From: Zavarzinella sp.
Lineage (GTDB): Bacteria; Planctomycetota; Planctomycetia; Gemmatales; Gemmataceae
Direction of reading: 5' to 3'
DNA: 64,000 nucleotides
Assembly: GCA_041399155.1 (NCBI GenBank)
Contig: JAWKTI010000001.1
Location: 1,364,001 to 1,428,000 of the forward strand
Part shown: piece by piece, positions 18,396 to 27,885 of the stretch
Layout: each line of letters starts with the position of its first letter
How positions within the stretch are numbered: the first letter of the stretch is position 1
Made by a program: the position numbers and the translations under genes
The notes under the pieces: model-generated
What the model was told of the DNA's origin: nothing
The model's input: the letters and a program-made list of their open reading frames with translations, nothing else
Database searches by the model: none

Positions 18396-19742
18396 TTACT
18401 TTTGTAAGGAAATCCGGATGATTTCTTCATCATTTCGCACGATCATATGGTGATTTGCAAAAGCGGGGTGCGTCCAAACTACAGGTCGGCCGGTAGCCAT
18501 TTTGTTCGTTGGCTTCAAAATCGTCGCCCGCGATATTTCCTTATATTCTTTGGGGGAAAAATGACAGGTTATTAATTGGCCTTGTTCATTGAAGATGTAG
18601 GAAAACCCTTCCGTGGTCGGAATGATAAACGCATGCCCCCAGCGTAATGACTTACCACTGGTCGGTTCGTGGGTAAACCATTTTCGCTCTCCTGTCAGCA
18701 GATCAAGACAGCGCAATTCGCCGTAACTACATACCCCGTAAATATTTCCGTCGGCAATCCAGGGGGTGCACATAATGCTGTGTAGATCGAGCGTATTGTT
18801 TGGCATTACCGAAGAACCATTGTTCTTGCTTTTACTTTTCCAGACCACTTTCGGTTGGTCGCCAGAAACGTCGAGCAGCAAAGACCCGTTGTAGAACGCA
18901 CTGAAAAAGAGGTAGCGATTTTCGACAAAACGTGGCACCACGGCAGTTAAGCTGGAATTGATTGTCCAGTCGAATGACCAGATTTTCTTGCCGCTGGCAG
19001 GTTCCAGGCCATAAATCGCTTTGGGTGTCCAGATAATCAGTTGCGGTTTCCCTTGCAATTCGATAATTATTGGAGTTGCATAACCAGGGTCACCCACGTT
19101 CAACGCAGACCACTTTTCCTTTCCGGTCGCGGCATCAAAAGCAACAACTGTTTTGCCTTGTGCCCCACCTGCGAGGCATATAACAGTATCGTTATATGCC
19201 AGAGGGTGGGCTGAGAATCCCCAGAAAGGCAGCGAGGCATTAAAATCTTTTAAGAAATGTTTTTCCCACAGAATTTTGCCTGTTTTGATTTCATAGCAAA
19301 AGAAGTCCCCCATCGCACCCAGTGAAAAGACGTGTTTTTCCGTAATTGTGGGTGTCGCACGTGGGCCTGCAGGATAACTGATTCGATATTCACAGGGATA
19401 TTCGTGTTCCCACAATACTTTACCAGTAGTTTCTTCGAGGCAACGGATCCGTTCATTTCCCTGAATACCAGAAACCGCAAATGGATTGGCAGGATTGGCT
19501 GCTTTTTGGGCCAATTGGCGATCGGTGAAGAATACTTTGCCATGAGCAACAGACGGCCCAGAATATCCCATACCACAAGGTATCTTCCAGCTTACTTTCG
19601 GGCCCTCTTTCGGAAAAACCTGTAATAATTCTTTTTCACGGTACACACCATCACGATGATTACCAAGCCACTGGGACCAGTCTTCTGCAGATACGTGTGT
19701 TGCACAAAGCGACCACAAGGCAATCCATAGTCCATATTTCAT
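18396..19742 (-). CDS. Secreted PQQ-type beta-propeller protein
   Basis: 448 residues with signal peptide MKYGLWIALWSLCATHVSA, followed by EDWSQWLGNHRDGVY, the usual start of planctomycete beta-propeller proteins. Repeated blades of the form ATGKEKW, ASGKKIWSFD, TGKVLWEHE and LTGERKWF mark a PQQ-like propeller. Such proteins are periplasmic; in other phyla relatives serve in outer-membrane assembly (BamB) or as quinoprotein dehydrogenases. No quinone-binding residues can be assigned here. Divergent from ffh. A paralogue lies at 55508-56788. Confidence 0.85.
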   Translation of the reverse strand: MKYGLWIALWSLCATHVSAEDWSQWLGNHRDGVYREKELLQVFPKEGPKVSWKIPCGMGYSGPSVAHGKVFFTDRQLAQKAANPANPFAVSGIQGNERIRCLEETTGKVLWEHEYPCEYRISYPAGPRATPTITEKHVFSLGAMGDFFCYEIKTGKILWEKHFLKDFNASLPFWGFSAHPLAYNDTVICLAGGAQGKTVVAFDAATGKEKWSALNVGDPGYATPIIIELQGKPQLIIWTPKAIYGLEPASGKKIWSFDWTINSSLTAVVPRFVENRYLFFSAFYNGSLLLDVSGDQPKVVWKSKSKNNGSSVMPNNTLDLHSIMCTPWIADGNIYGVCSYGELRCLDLLTGERKWFTHEPTSGKSLRWGHAFIIPTTEGFSYIFNEQGQLITCHFSPKEYKEISRATILKPTNKMATGRPVVWTHPAFANHHMIVRNDEEIIRISLQK

Positions 19743-19849
19743 AGCTGTCCTCGAAAATTACTGCCACTTCAATCTTGCAAGCGTGCTTGTAGTTGACGGT
19801 ATTCCAAAATAGAATTAGCTGTTGGTCAATATATTCACGGATTTTGCGA

Positions 19850-21295
19850 ATGTTCGATGGAATTCAAAAAGGCATCAAAGAAGCCCTGGCGAAACTTTCT
19901 GGTCGTCGTCTGACCGAAGACAATATTCGGGAAGGTCTTCGCGAAGTTCGTCGGGCGTTTCTGGAAGCGGATGTCAATTTTACCGTAACCAACGACTTCA
20001 TCAGCAAATGTGAAGCAAAAGCGATTGGCGAGAAAGTGATCGACCGGGTGAAACCGGTTGAGCAGATCGTAAACATCGTTTTTGAAGAGCTGGTTGAGTT
20101 GATGGGGCCTGTGGACCATCGAATTCCCGCCCACAAGGACCGCCCAGCCGTATTGATGATGTGTGGCCTGCAGGGAGCAGGTAAAACAACCACATGTGGA
20201 AAACTGGCACTCAAGCTACAGAAGGAAGGTCGTAAGCCACTGCTGGTGGCAGCCGACTTGCAGCGCCCCGCCGCTATCGAACAATTAATAGTGCTTGGGC
20301 AGCAACTGAAGATTCCTGTCTATTCGGAAACATCGAATCCAGTGCAGGTTTGCAAGAATGCGATTACCCACGCAAAAAATAACAGTCACGATGTGGTGAT
20401 TCTGGATACCGCTGGTCGACTGCAAATCGACGATGCCTTAATGGCAGAATTAATGCAGATCGACAAACAGGTGAAACCAGATCAGGTTTATCTGGTAGTT
20501 GATGCAATGATCGGTCAGGAAGCGGTGAACGTTTCAAAGGCCTTTCATGAAAAATTAATGCTGAATGGTACCATTCTGACCAAATTAGATGGTGATGCAC
20601 GTGGTGGGGCAGCCCTGTCGATCAAAGCGGTCACTGGCGTTCAGATCAAGTTCATCGGTACTGGTGAAAAATTAGAGGCATTGGAAGATTTTCGCCCAGA
20701 AAGCATGGCTTCGCGAATCATGGGGCAGGGTGACCTCATGGGATTGGTGGACAAGGTCCGAACAGTCCAGCAGGAAATTTCTGAAGAAGAACTGAAAAAA
20801 CAACAGGAAGCACTCGAGAAAGGCGACTTTACGATCGAAATGTTTCGAGCACAGTTCATGCAGATCAAAAAAATGGGCATGAAGGACATGATGTCTCGAA
20901 TGCCTGGGATGTCTGAAATGATACCCGAAGGTGAAGACCCTGAGGTGGCATTTCAGAAGTTTCAGGGAATTATCGATTCGATGACCAAAAAAGAGCGAAA
21001 AAATCCTGATGTGATTGATGCTCCTCGTCGAAGACGCATTGCGAAGGGCAGTGGGACCGAACCGCACGAAGTGAGCCAGTTTTTGAAGCAATTCGATACT
21101 GTTCGCGGTATCATGAAGCAAATGATGAGCATGACTGTCTGGCAACGGATGAAAATGTTGACGGGGTTGTCCCGCGGCGGTGCTTTTCTGCCGGGTAACG
21201 AATCGATGTTAAAGACGAAAGGGAATACGGGACATCGCAAAAGTGCGAAAGAACGTGCCGAAGAACGCAAAAAGAAGAAAAAGAAGAAAAAATAA
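19850..21295 (+). CDS. ffh: Signal recognition particle protein Ffh
   Basis: 481 residues from ATG 19850 (MFDGIQKGIKEALAKLSGRR). It is the GTPase that binds 4.5S RNA and signal sequences and targets ribosomes to FtsY and SecYEG. The N domain runs to about residue 100. The G domain has GLQGAGKTTT (about 106-115), DTAGR, TKLDGDARGG and the insertion-box region. The methionine-rich M domain has MGMKDMMSRMPGMSEM and the RNA-binding segment GSGTEPHEVSQFLKQF. The C-terminus ends in an unusually long lysine tract. No 4.5S RNA gene was recognised nearby. Confidence 0.97.
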   Translation: MFDGIQKGIKEALAKLSGRRLTEDNIREGLREVRRAFLEADVNFTVTNDFISKCEAKAIGEKVIDRVKPVEQIVNIVFEELVELMGPVDHRIPAHKDRPAVLMMCGLQGAGKTTTCGKLALKLQKEGRKPLLVAADLQRPAAIEQLIVLGQQLKIPVYSETSNPVQVCKNAITHAKNNSHDVVILDTAGRLQIDDALMAELMQIDKQVKPDQVYLVVDAMIGQEAVNVSKAFHEKLMLNGTILTKLDGDARGGAALSIKAVTGVQIKFIGTGEKLEALEDFRPESMASRIMGQGDLMGLVDKVRTVQQEISEEELKKQQEALEKGDFTIEMFRAQFMQIKKMGMKDMMSRMPGMSEMIPEGEDPEVAFQKFQGIIDSMTKKERKNPDVIDAPRRRRIAKGSGTEPHEVSQFLKQFDTVRGIMKQMMSMTVWQRMKMLTGLSRGGAFLPGNESMLKTKGNTGHRKSAKERAEERKKKKKKKK

Positions 21296-21387
21296 CTTCT
21301 CAAGTTAGTATAGACCATACAACAAGAATATGAATAGCAAAGTAAGATCGATGCCAATTCGATCAAAGCCCAGACGGTGCTGAATTC

Positions 21388-21753
21388 ATGAAAAAAAAGC
21401 GTAACCCTGCTGCAGAAATTCGTGCAAATCGTAACCTTGCTGAATTTTTTAAAAGCCTTGGGGATCCAAAACGGATCCAGATACTACGGTTGCTATTGGC
21501 ACATGGTAAATTGCATGTCTTAAAAATTTGTGAAGAATTGGGCAGTGATTCTCAGCCCGCAATCAGTCATCACCTGAATTTGCTCAAACGAGTAAAGCTG
21601 GTTGATTTTGAGAGAATAGGCAAGTTTAACCACTACTTTATTTCGACCGAGGGCATGCAGAACCTATTTGCCCACTTTGCACCCAAAAATGGCACGGATT
21701 TTCACCAATTTCTATTTGGTGATACCTTAATTCGCTTTGAAACTACCTTTTGA
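21388..21753 (+). CDS. ArsR-family winged-helix transcriptional regulator
   Basis: 121 residues. FFKSLGDPKRIQILRLL is the canonical ArsR start. The recognition region SQPAISHHLNLLKRVKLVDFERIGKFNHYFIS matches the helix-turn-helix and wing. No ELCVCDL metal-binding cysteine box is present (the equivalent region reads HVLKICEEL with one Cys), so metal sensing is doubtful. It is 92 bp downstream of ffh and 160 bp upstream of the kinase operon; it may regulate itself or that operon, which is inference. Confidence 0.88.
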   Translation: MKKKRNPAAEIRANRNLAEFFKSLGDPKRIQILRLLLAHGKLHVLKICEELGSDSQPAISHHLNLLKRVKLVDFERIGKFNHYFISTEGMQNLFAHFAPKNGTDFHQFLFGDTLIRFETTF

Positions 21754-21913
21754 ATTATTGTATCTGTAGAAAAATTGCAGTCTCGCACGCAAGAAATTTA
21801 TGCTCAGGCAATAGTTCTTTCCGCCACCACTTATTTCATTGGACGACATCAGAAAACTGGTCTAATTTCCATTAGCCATTAAGTGATCAATTCTGTCCCA
21901 TGGAACAGCAAGA

Positions 21914-24900
21914 ATGAATTGGTTAAAAGAACCAGATTCTGAACCGATTCCCGGTTATCGCCTGATCAAACCTCTTGGAAGTGGTGGGTTTGGTGAAGTT
22001 TGGTTATGCGAAGCACCCGGAAAAATTTTTAAAGCAATCAAGTTTGTGTTTGGAAATCTCGATTCCAGCTCCTCAAGCGATGGTCGGGCCAAGCAGGAAT
22101 TTTCTGCACTTCAACGCGTTAAATTTGTCCGCCACCCATTTGTGATATCGATTGAGCGGATCGACATTGTTGCCGGCGAGGTAGCAATTGTCATGGAGTT
22201 GGCAGAAAAAAGTCTTCACGAAGTTTTGAAAGAAAGTACCGATCGCGGGTTTTCAGGTATCCCACGTCATTCAGCAATTGGCTACATTCGAGATGCTGCT
22301 GAAGGGTTGGATTACCTGAGTCTGGAACACCACTTATTGCACCTGGATGTCAAGCCACGTAACTTGTTTGTGGTGGGTGGGCACGTGAAAGTGGCAGATT
22401 TTGGGCTGGCAAAGCATTTGGAAAGACAAAGTGCTATTGGAATTATGGCCGGAATTTCACCCCAGTATTCCGCACCTGAAACATTTACTTCGAGAATTAC
22501 AAAGTTTAGCGATCAATACTCACTGGCTGTGGTCTACCTTGAATTGATTACTGGTCACCGAGCATTCCGTGGCAAAACAGTTCGAGAGCTGGCTCTGCAC
22601 CACACAAATAATGAGCCGGATCTATCTGGTCTCTCTCAGGAAGACACAGTGATTGTCGCGAAAGCTCTTTCGAAGGATCCATTTAAAAGATTCAATACTT
22701 GCATTGAATTTGTTGAGGCTCTCTCACAGGTATCTGTGAAAGCGATGGCGGGGTTTCAAAAAGTTGTTTCAACTGATGCCAGCGTAATCACTTCTCAACT
22801 CTATGAAGATGTTCCGGGTACAATTCCGCTGGAACAGCCAGAGCCAATTACTGGCTTTGCTTTACAAGATGAAATCCAGGAGGGTTCTTGCAGCCTGCCA
22901 ATTGCAGATGAAGTTTCAAGTAGTTCAAAGGTTTCCGCTTCGATTTCCGAGCACTTCTTTGAACTGAATGATTTCGAAGATGGAAGCTGTCTCAGGCCAA
23001 CTCTGATCATCGGACTTGGAACATTCGGCAAGGCCACAATTCAGTCACTCACTCAACGTTTGGCGGATCGCTTCGGTGATATTCAGCTCGTTCCATGCTA
23101 CCGTTTTCTGAATGTGGATACTGGTTCCGACAACGAAGTTGATGTCATTGGTCAAGCACCTCGTGCCAACTCAGTTGCGCAAACTGTTCGTTGTTCAGTC
23201 CAGTCTGTCACTCGTTATCGCAATGAAACTTTGGAGCGACTGTATGACTGGATTCCACGTGAAAAACTGAATAATTTGCCAAAGTCTTCCCGATCAATCT
23301 GTTCACGTGCCTACGGCAGATTAGCATTATCAGAAAACTACCTGAAATTGATTACCCGTTGTCGACAGGAGTTAAAGTCGATCATTCACCCCGAAGCGAT
23401 TGCGAGGGCTACAGACTACACAGGGTTGGAATTTCGAGATACCCGACCACGCGTGATGATTATTGCAGCAGCATCAGGAACCACCTCTGGCATGTTGGTG
23501 GATATTGGTTATGCAATCCAGAATCTGCTGGATGAACTGAAATTCTCTTCAAGCCCTCATTGTTTGTTGTATTGTGGGGCTCCTGATGATCCCGCGATGA
23601 AAGAAATTGAAGCCGCAAACATTGTAGCCACCCTCACGGAGCTCAACCATTTCAGCCATTCAAAAATCAATTATCATGCGAAGTTTGGTGGTCTTGATGG
23701 TCCCGAAGTTCAGTCAAAACGCCCACCTTTTCAGTCAGTTTACCTCACCAAATCTGAAACAGCAGGTTCGGTTGGGATTAATGACGCAATTGCAAAATTA
23801 TCCAGTTTTCTAGCACTTGATTTAACCACCCCTTTGGGAATGCACCTGGATCCTTTGCGATCCAGTGGGCCACATTTCCGATCAATGGGGTTGGGTAACA
23901 TCTGGTATCCCAAAGGATTGTTACTACGTCGCTCAGCTCGAATCCTGTGCGAACGAATGATTGCTACCTGGACTACGAACCATTCCCGTCTTCCAAAGTG
24001 GGTGGATGAATTGTGTCACCGCCTGGTCACATTACCTGGGCTGGATCCCAATTCATTGATCTCCCAATTATCACAGGAGCTAGAAGTTCTTGATCAGAAT
24101 CCAATAAGGGAAATTACCGGTTTACTGAACTCACTACAGCAATCGATGATCGCAAACAAAGATCATCCTGCTATCTGGGCAGAGCACGCATACCAGGAAA
24201 TGATGAGCATTGTTGGTGTGCGATCAATGATTGCTATTCCTGATGCTATGAAAACCGGAAGATTAAATCGGTACTACACCCAGGCAGTATCTAAAATGGC
24301 CAGTCTGTGGGCGAGCCATTTTGGACAGCAGATCATCACAATTTTTGAAAGTAATGGTCAGAGAGTCACCAACACAGAAGGAGCAATTGCCCGATTGGTA
24401 GAGTTTTGTGAACGATCTGCCGTGGAAGCGCAATATCGCCTGGCTGAAGCAACACCCGCGAGTGAATCCGCATTTGCTGCCGTTCAGTCCGCATTCGAAT
24501 CCTGCACCCAAGCTGGACAATTTCGGATTTTTGCAAAAAACTCGCTCTCCTCCATGAAGCGATTACACAAAGCCCTGGAAGACTATGCCAACTGCCGACA
24601 AATCGAAGAGTCGTGGTATGGAATTTCACGATTCTTTAATCGGTTGAAATCTGCAATGGAAGACGATCAGCGTGCCTACGGTGTGTGTCGACAACGCCTG
24701 ACGACCTTACGTGGCGTGATCGAGACATCTCATTCACAATCGAATATCGACCTGCTTCCTACAAACAACACAGTCACCTTGCTGCCTGGGGCAGAGAATA
24801 ATCTGGAGTGGGCAGCAATTACGTTTGTTGATTCACTCACTCCTGACCAGATCGAATTAATGGAAGACACGCTACAATCTCTCATCCTGTTGCCCAAAGG

Positions 24901-25378
24901 GGGATTGTATGGGGCATGCCAGATTAATGCTGATGGAGTACAGCAGTTGGCAGAATCACTGGTGGATCAGACAGCTGTATATCTGCACCAGTTTCTTACT
25001 CAAAAGGAATTACACGAATTTTCCAATCATGAAATACCTGGTGGCTGGAAACAGGTGGTAATCGACTCTTTTGAAAAATCCATCCCCGATCTCCCTGGTT
25101 CGCCAGAACTGGAACAATGGTTCTTTGTCATTCCAGATCATTCAGATACACAACCGATCGAAGAAATTGCTCGTCACTTATATCCAGGCGTGAAAGTGGC
25201 TCGTTCCCCACGTGGTACCGAAATTGCCTTCTACAAAGAACAGATCTTAAATTTTCATGAAATCAGTAATTTGACAAAGCATTACTTGCTTGCATACTTA
25301 GAAAGATCAGCCGGTCTGAATAGTTCTCCCCATGCGCGGTTTGATGTTTTGGAATGGTTACCCCTGTCGAGTACCTGA
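21914..25378 (+). CDS. Fusion: Ser/Thr protein kinase + tubulin-like (Tubulin_2-type) GTPase domain
   Basis: 1154 residues. Residues about 13-275 are a Hanks kinase: glycine loop GSGGFGEV (22-29), K43 in AIKF, catalytic HLDVKPRN with D144/K146/N149, DFG at 161-163, and SAPET. HLD instead of HRD makes it a non-RD kinase. From about residue 363, PTLIIGLGTFGKATIQSL and YRFLNVDTGSDNEV match the start of tubulin-like proteins. IIAAASGTTSGMLVDIGYAI near residue 520 corresponds to the tubulin signature loop, degenerate from GGTGSG. The last about 400 residues are helical and unrecognised. The next gene starts 4 bp after the stop. The domain calls are from motif reading; the function is unknown. Confidence 0.8.
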   Translation: MNWLKEPDSEPIPGYRLIKPLGSGGFGEVWLCEAPGKIFKAIKFVFGNLDSSSSSDGRAKQEFSALQRVKFVRHPFVISIERIDIVAGEVAIVMELAEKSLHEVLKESTDRGFSGIPRHSAIGYIRDAAEGLDYLSLEHHLLHLDVKPRNLFVVGGHVKVADFGLAKHLERQSAIGIMAGISPQYSAPETFTSRITKFSDQYSLAVVYLELITGHRAFRGKTVRELALHHTNNEPDLSGLSQEDTVIVAKALSKDPFKRFNTCIEFVEALSQVSVKAMAGFQKVVSTDASVITSQLYEDVPGTIPLEQPEPITGFALQDEIQEGSCSLPIADEVSSSSKVSASISEHFFELNDFEDGSCLRPTLIIGLGTFGKATIQSLTQRLADRFGDIQLVPCYRFLNVDTGSDNEVDVIGQAPRANSVAQTVRCSVQSVTRYRNETLERLYDWIPREKLNNLPKSSRSICSRAYGRLALSENYLKLITRCRQELKSIIHPEAIARATDYTGLEFRDTRPRVMIIAAASGTTSGMLVDIGYAIQNLLDELKFSSSPHCLLYCGAPDDPAMKEIEAANIVATLTELNHFSHSKINYHAKFGGLDGPEVQSKRPPFQSVYLTKSETAGSVGINDAIAKLSSFLALDLTTPLGMHLDPLRSSGPHFRSMGLGNIWYPKGLLLRRSARILCERMIATWTTNHSRLPKWVDELCHRLVTLPGLDPNSLISQLSQELEVLDQNPIREITGLLNSLQQSMIANKDHPAIWAEHAYQEMMSIVGVRSMIAIPDAMKTGRLNRYYTQAVSKMASLWASHFGQQIITIFESNGQRVTNTEGAIARLVEFCERSAVEAQYRLAEATPASESAFAAVQSAFESCTQAGQFRIFAKNSLSSMKRLHKALEDYANCRQIEESWYGISRFFNRLKSAMEDDQRAYGVCRQRLTTLRGVIETSHSQSNIDLLPTNNTVTLLPGAENNLEWAAITFVDSLTPDQIELMEDTLQSLILLPKGGLYGACQINADGVQQLAESLVDQTAVYLHQFLTQKELHEFSNHEIPGGWKQVVIDSFEKSIPDLPGSPELEQWFFVIPDHSDTQPIEEIARHLYPGVKVARSPRGTEIAFYKEQILNFHEISNLTKHYLLAYLERSAGLNSSPHARFDVLEWLPLSST

Positions 25379-25382
25379 CTAA

Positions 25383-26129
25383 ATGAACCAGTTACCTGAA
25401 AAGCGCTCTTTCTTGATCGGTTTATTTATTGTCTGGCAACTTTATTTCGTGCTGTTCACAAATGTGGGGCACTTTATTCCCCGTCAGCAGAGTGTCCCAC
25501 CTGCAACTCCTGAAATCATCGATACTTACAGCAAGCGGGGGGCGTTTACCGATCTCCCACCTTTACAGAAAATTTCCGATTTAAATCTGGCGATGTGCCA
25601 GAGATATGAAGAGTTGACAGGGCAGATTCAAGGGTGGTCACTTTTCGCTCCTGAATTCGGCAAAAATAGCTCTTTTCTGGCCATAACGATTGTCCGCAAA
25701 GATGGAAATACCAGCCAGATAAAATCCGACTTCGAACCAGAAGATACCACCAATTACTTTCGCTGGCGTCTTTCTGATTATCGAAGAATGTATCGTGAAG
25801 CTATGCATGCGATGTGTTACTGGTTCTGGACACATGAAGAACAACTTGAAAATCCGGAAAAACACCGATTGAATATCATGGGCTATGTGCAAACGTATCA
25901 GCGTTCCATGCTCGCTTATGCGTTATGGGTGCACCAAAGCCATTTCCCAAATTCTGAAGAACAGGTTGATTATTTCATCATTCAGGCAAGAGTTTACCCA
26001 ACGGCGGGTATTGGCGAAAAGGTGACTGATCAACATGTGATTAATCAACCAATCGCCAGAATTTATCCACGGTGGGGAAAGGTAGAATATTTTGACACTG
26101 TCGCTGGTTCCTTTAAACCCTTACCATGA
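25383..26129 (+). CDS. Membrane-anchored WSLFAP-type hypothetical protein, HTTM partner
   Basis: 248 residues with one N-terminal membrane segment (FLIGLFIVWQLYFVLFTNVGHF) and a soluble part. The motif GQIQGWSLFAPEFGKNSSF resembles the Q.WS.FAP motif I associate with small proteins encoded beside HTTM proteins. It starts 4 bp after the kinase/tubulin fusion and its TGA overlaps the ATG of the HTTM gene, so the three genes are almost certainly one operon. Probably exposed on the periplasmic side; the function is not known. Confidence 0.75.
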   Translation: MNQLPEKRSFLIGLFIVWQLYFVLFTNVGHFIPRQQSVPPATPEIIDTYSKRGAFTDLPPLQKISDLNLAMCQRYEELTGQIQGWSLFAPEFGKNSSFLAITIVRKDGNTSQIKSDFEPEDTTNYFRWRLSDYRRMYREAMHAMCYWFWTHEEQLENPEKHRLNIMGYVQTYQRSMLAYALWVHQSHFPNSEEQVDYFIIQARVYPTAGIGEKVTDQHVINQPIARIYPRWGKVEYFDTVAGSFKPLP

Positions 26130-27073
26130 AAGAAGTTAAGATCATGTCCTCCCCCATAACTGTGGGTACTTTACCCCAGATTCCATTTGGTCTGGGAAGA
26201 TTTTCATGGCTTAGTGGCACCATCGCTGCGGAAAGGGTTGCCGCACTGCGAATCTGTGTTGGGCTTTTGTTGCTTGTGGACCTTTTTGGAAGTTATGCTC
26301 AATCCCTGACGTTCTTTTTTGGCGATGGTGGGATCGGTGATCGACGGATTTTTGACGAACTCTTTTCTAACAGCACTCTGAACTGGTCTGTTTTACGCTG
26401 CTTACCAGGCACTTGGGGGCCACATGCACTTTTTGCCCTCCAGGTGGGTGCAGCAATCTGCCTGATTTTGGGCGTTTACCCACGGGTAGCTGCCGTTATG
26501 GCATGGGTGGTGGCAGTCAGTTTTTTGCAGTCGAATCCATTCGTGCATAATGGAGGGGACCGCTTAAAGATTGCCTTACTTTTTATGCTGATTTTTCTCC
26601 CCACGAACTGCTGCTGGGCACTCAAAAGGCCATTTGCCGCGAAAGATCCAATGCAACAATACCATGTACCGGCCTGGCCTGTGGGACTATTATTATTTCA
26701 GTTAGTTGTTGTTTACTTCTTCACTGGTGTATACAAGATTTTGGGGGCAACGTGGCGAGATGGGAGTGTCATGCACTACATTGTGAACGATGCCCAGTGG
26801 GCCCATTTTTCTCCAAACTACCTGCCAATCAATAGTTTCGGCTTGAAATTACTTGCCTGGGGAACCGTTTTCTGGGAGTTGAGCTTTCCGATTGCAATAT
26901 TGTTCCGAAAAACACGAACGATTACCTTTCTGATTGGTGCGTTTTTTCACATCGCCAGTTTCATCCACCTCGAAGTGGGCATGTTTGCGTTGTACGCACT
27001 AGCGTATTATCTAGTTTTACTTCCTTGGGAAAAATTTCACAAAATACGGAGTTATCCATCATCCAGATCGTGA
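26126..27073 (+). CDS. HTTM-domain integral membrane protein (vitamin K-dependent carboxylase-like)
   Basis: 315 residues starting at the ATG that overlaps the previous stop; an internal ATG at 26144 (MSSPITVG) is possible. Several transmembrane helices are present. HTTM hallmarks are AALRICVGLLLLVDL, FFGDGGIGDRR, SNPFVHNGGDRLKIALLF and LLFQLVVVYFFTGVYKI. HTTM is the membrane domain related to vitamin K-dependent gamma-carboxylase. The C-terminal carboxylase extension is absent, so a transport or redox-sensing role is as likely as carboxylation. Third gene of the kinase/tubulin-like operon. Confidence 0.8.
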   Translation: MKEVKIMSSPITVGTLPQIPFGLGRFSWLSGTIAAERVAALRICVGLLLLVDLFGSYAQSLTFFFGDGGIGDRRIFDELFSNSTLNWSVLRCLPGTWGPHALFALQVGAAICLILGVYPRVAAVMAWVVAVSFLQSNPFVHNGGDRLKIALLFMLIFLPTNCCWALKRPFAAKDPMQQYHVPAWPVGLLLFQLVVVYFFTGVYKILGATWRDGSVMHYIVNDAQWAHFSPNYLPINSFGLKLLAWGTVFWELSFPIAILFRKTRTITFLIGAFFHIASFIHLEVGMFALYALAYYLVLLPWEKFHKIRSYPSSRS

Positions 27074-27113
27074 CTCCAAGTAAACTTTTTCTAACATAAC
27101 GTATTGTTTGCAT

Positions 27114-27143
27114 GCCCCACCCGAGTGGGTAACCACATGGGGC
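27114..27143 (+). promoter_or_regulatory. Overlapping hairpins in the rplC leader
   Basis: GCCCCA (27114-27119) can pair with TGGGGC (27138-27143). Inside, CCCAC/GTGGG (27116-27120 with 27125-27129) and GTGG/CCAC (27125-27128 with 27133-27136) offer mutually exclusive alternatives. The stems lie about 40 bp before the L3 start. They could be a leader regulatory structure or simply GC-rich sequence. Confidence 0.3.
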
Positions 27144-27180
27144 CGCTGCGCTATTTTCAATCTCAATTGGGAGATCCTGG

Positions 27181-27882
27181 ATGTCTATCGGGTTGCTTGG
27201 AACAAAAGTGGGAATGACCACTGTCTACACACCAGAAGGTCTGGCAGTACCTGTTACGGTATTGCAACTGGGCCCATGTCCCGTGCTGCAGATTCGGACT
27301 GAAGAACGAGATGGGTATCATGCCGTTCAATTAGGTTATCGCGACCGTAAACGGAATGCAGCATCCCGCGCAGAACGTGGTCACGTAGCTAAGGATCTGG
27401 AGTCGAAACGACGTAAATTGCGTCAGGGGATTGAGTTACCGCCGAAAGCGGATTGTGAACCACAAGCCTTCGTGAGGGAATTTCGTTTTCTGGAACCCGT
27501 ATCTGGTCTGCAGGTTGGCGAAAAACTGGATGTTCAAACTATTTTTGCAGATGTCAAGTCTGTTGACGTTATTGGCACCACCAAAGGTCGTGGTACCGCA
27601 GGGGTAATTAAACGCCACGGTTTCGGTGGGATGCCCGCAGCTCACGGTGCTAAGAAAGTTCACCGCCAGCCTGGTTCGACAGCATCGTTAGGTAGTAACC
27701 GAGGTACTGGTCGTACCAAGAAAGGGAAACGTCTTGCTGGTCGCTACGGTGCAGAACGAGTTACCATCCGCAACCTGAAAGTAGTGCAGATCGATGCTGA
27801 ACAGAATCTGTTGCTGGTCAACGGTGCTGTTCCCGGTTACAACGGCCAGTACGTCATGGTTCGCAGCACGAACAAGTTATAA
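27181..27882 (+). CDS. rplC: 50S ribosomal protein L3
   Basis: 233 residues, start ATG preceded by GGGAGATCCTGG. It is an early-assembly protein of the large subunit near the peptidyl transferase centre. GLLGTKVGMTTVYTPEG, DVIGTTKGRGTAGVIKRH and RQPGSTASLGSNRGTGRTKKGKRLAGRYG are the family signatures. A basic insert around residues 60-90 (KDLESKRRKLRQGIELPPK) makes it slightly longer than the E. coli protein. It is usually the second gene of the S10 operon, but here the upstream gene is HTTM and the downstream gene is a convergent amidohydrolase, so it is isolated. Confidence 0.96.
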   Translation: MSIGLLGTKVGMTTVYTPEGLAVPVTVLQLGPCPVLQIRTEERDGYHAVQLGYRDRKRNAASRAERGHVAKDLESKRRKLRQGIELPPKADCEPQAFVREFRFLEPVSGLQVGEKLDVQTIFADVKSVDVIGTTKGRGTAGVIKRHGFGGMPAAHGAKKVHRQPGSTASLGSNRGTGRTKKGKRLAGRYGAERVTIRNLKVVQIDAEQNLLLVNGAVPGYNGQYVMVRSTNKL

Positions 27883-27885
27883 GAA

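Noticed and set aside
19750..21390. 4.5S RNA gene near ffh
   Set aside because: No hairpin with the conserved GGTGC/GGAA-type loop was found in the flanking intergenic DNA.
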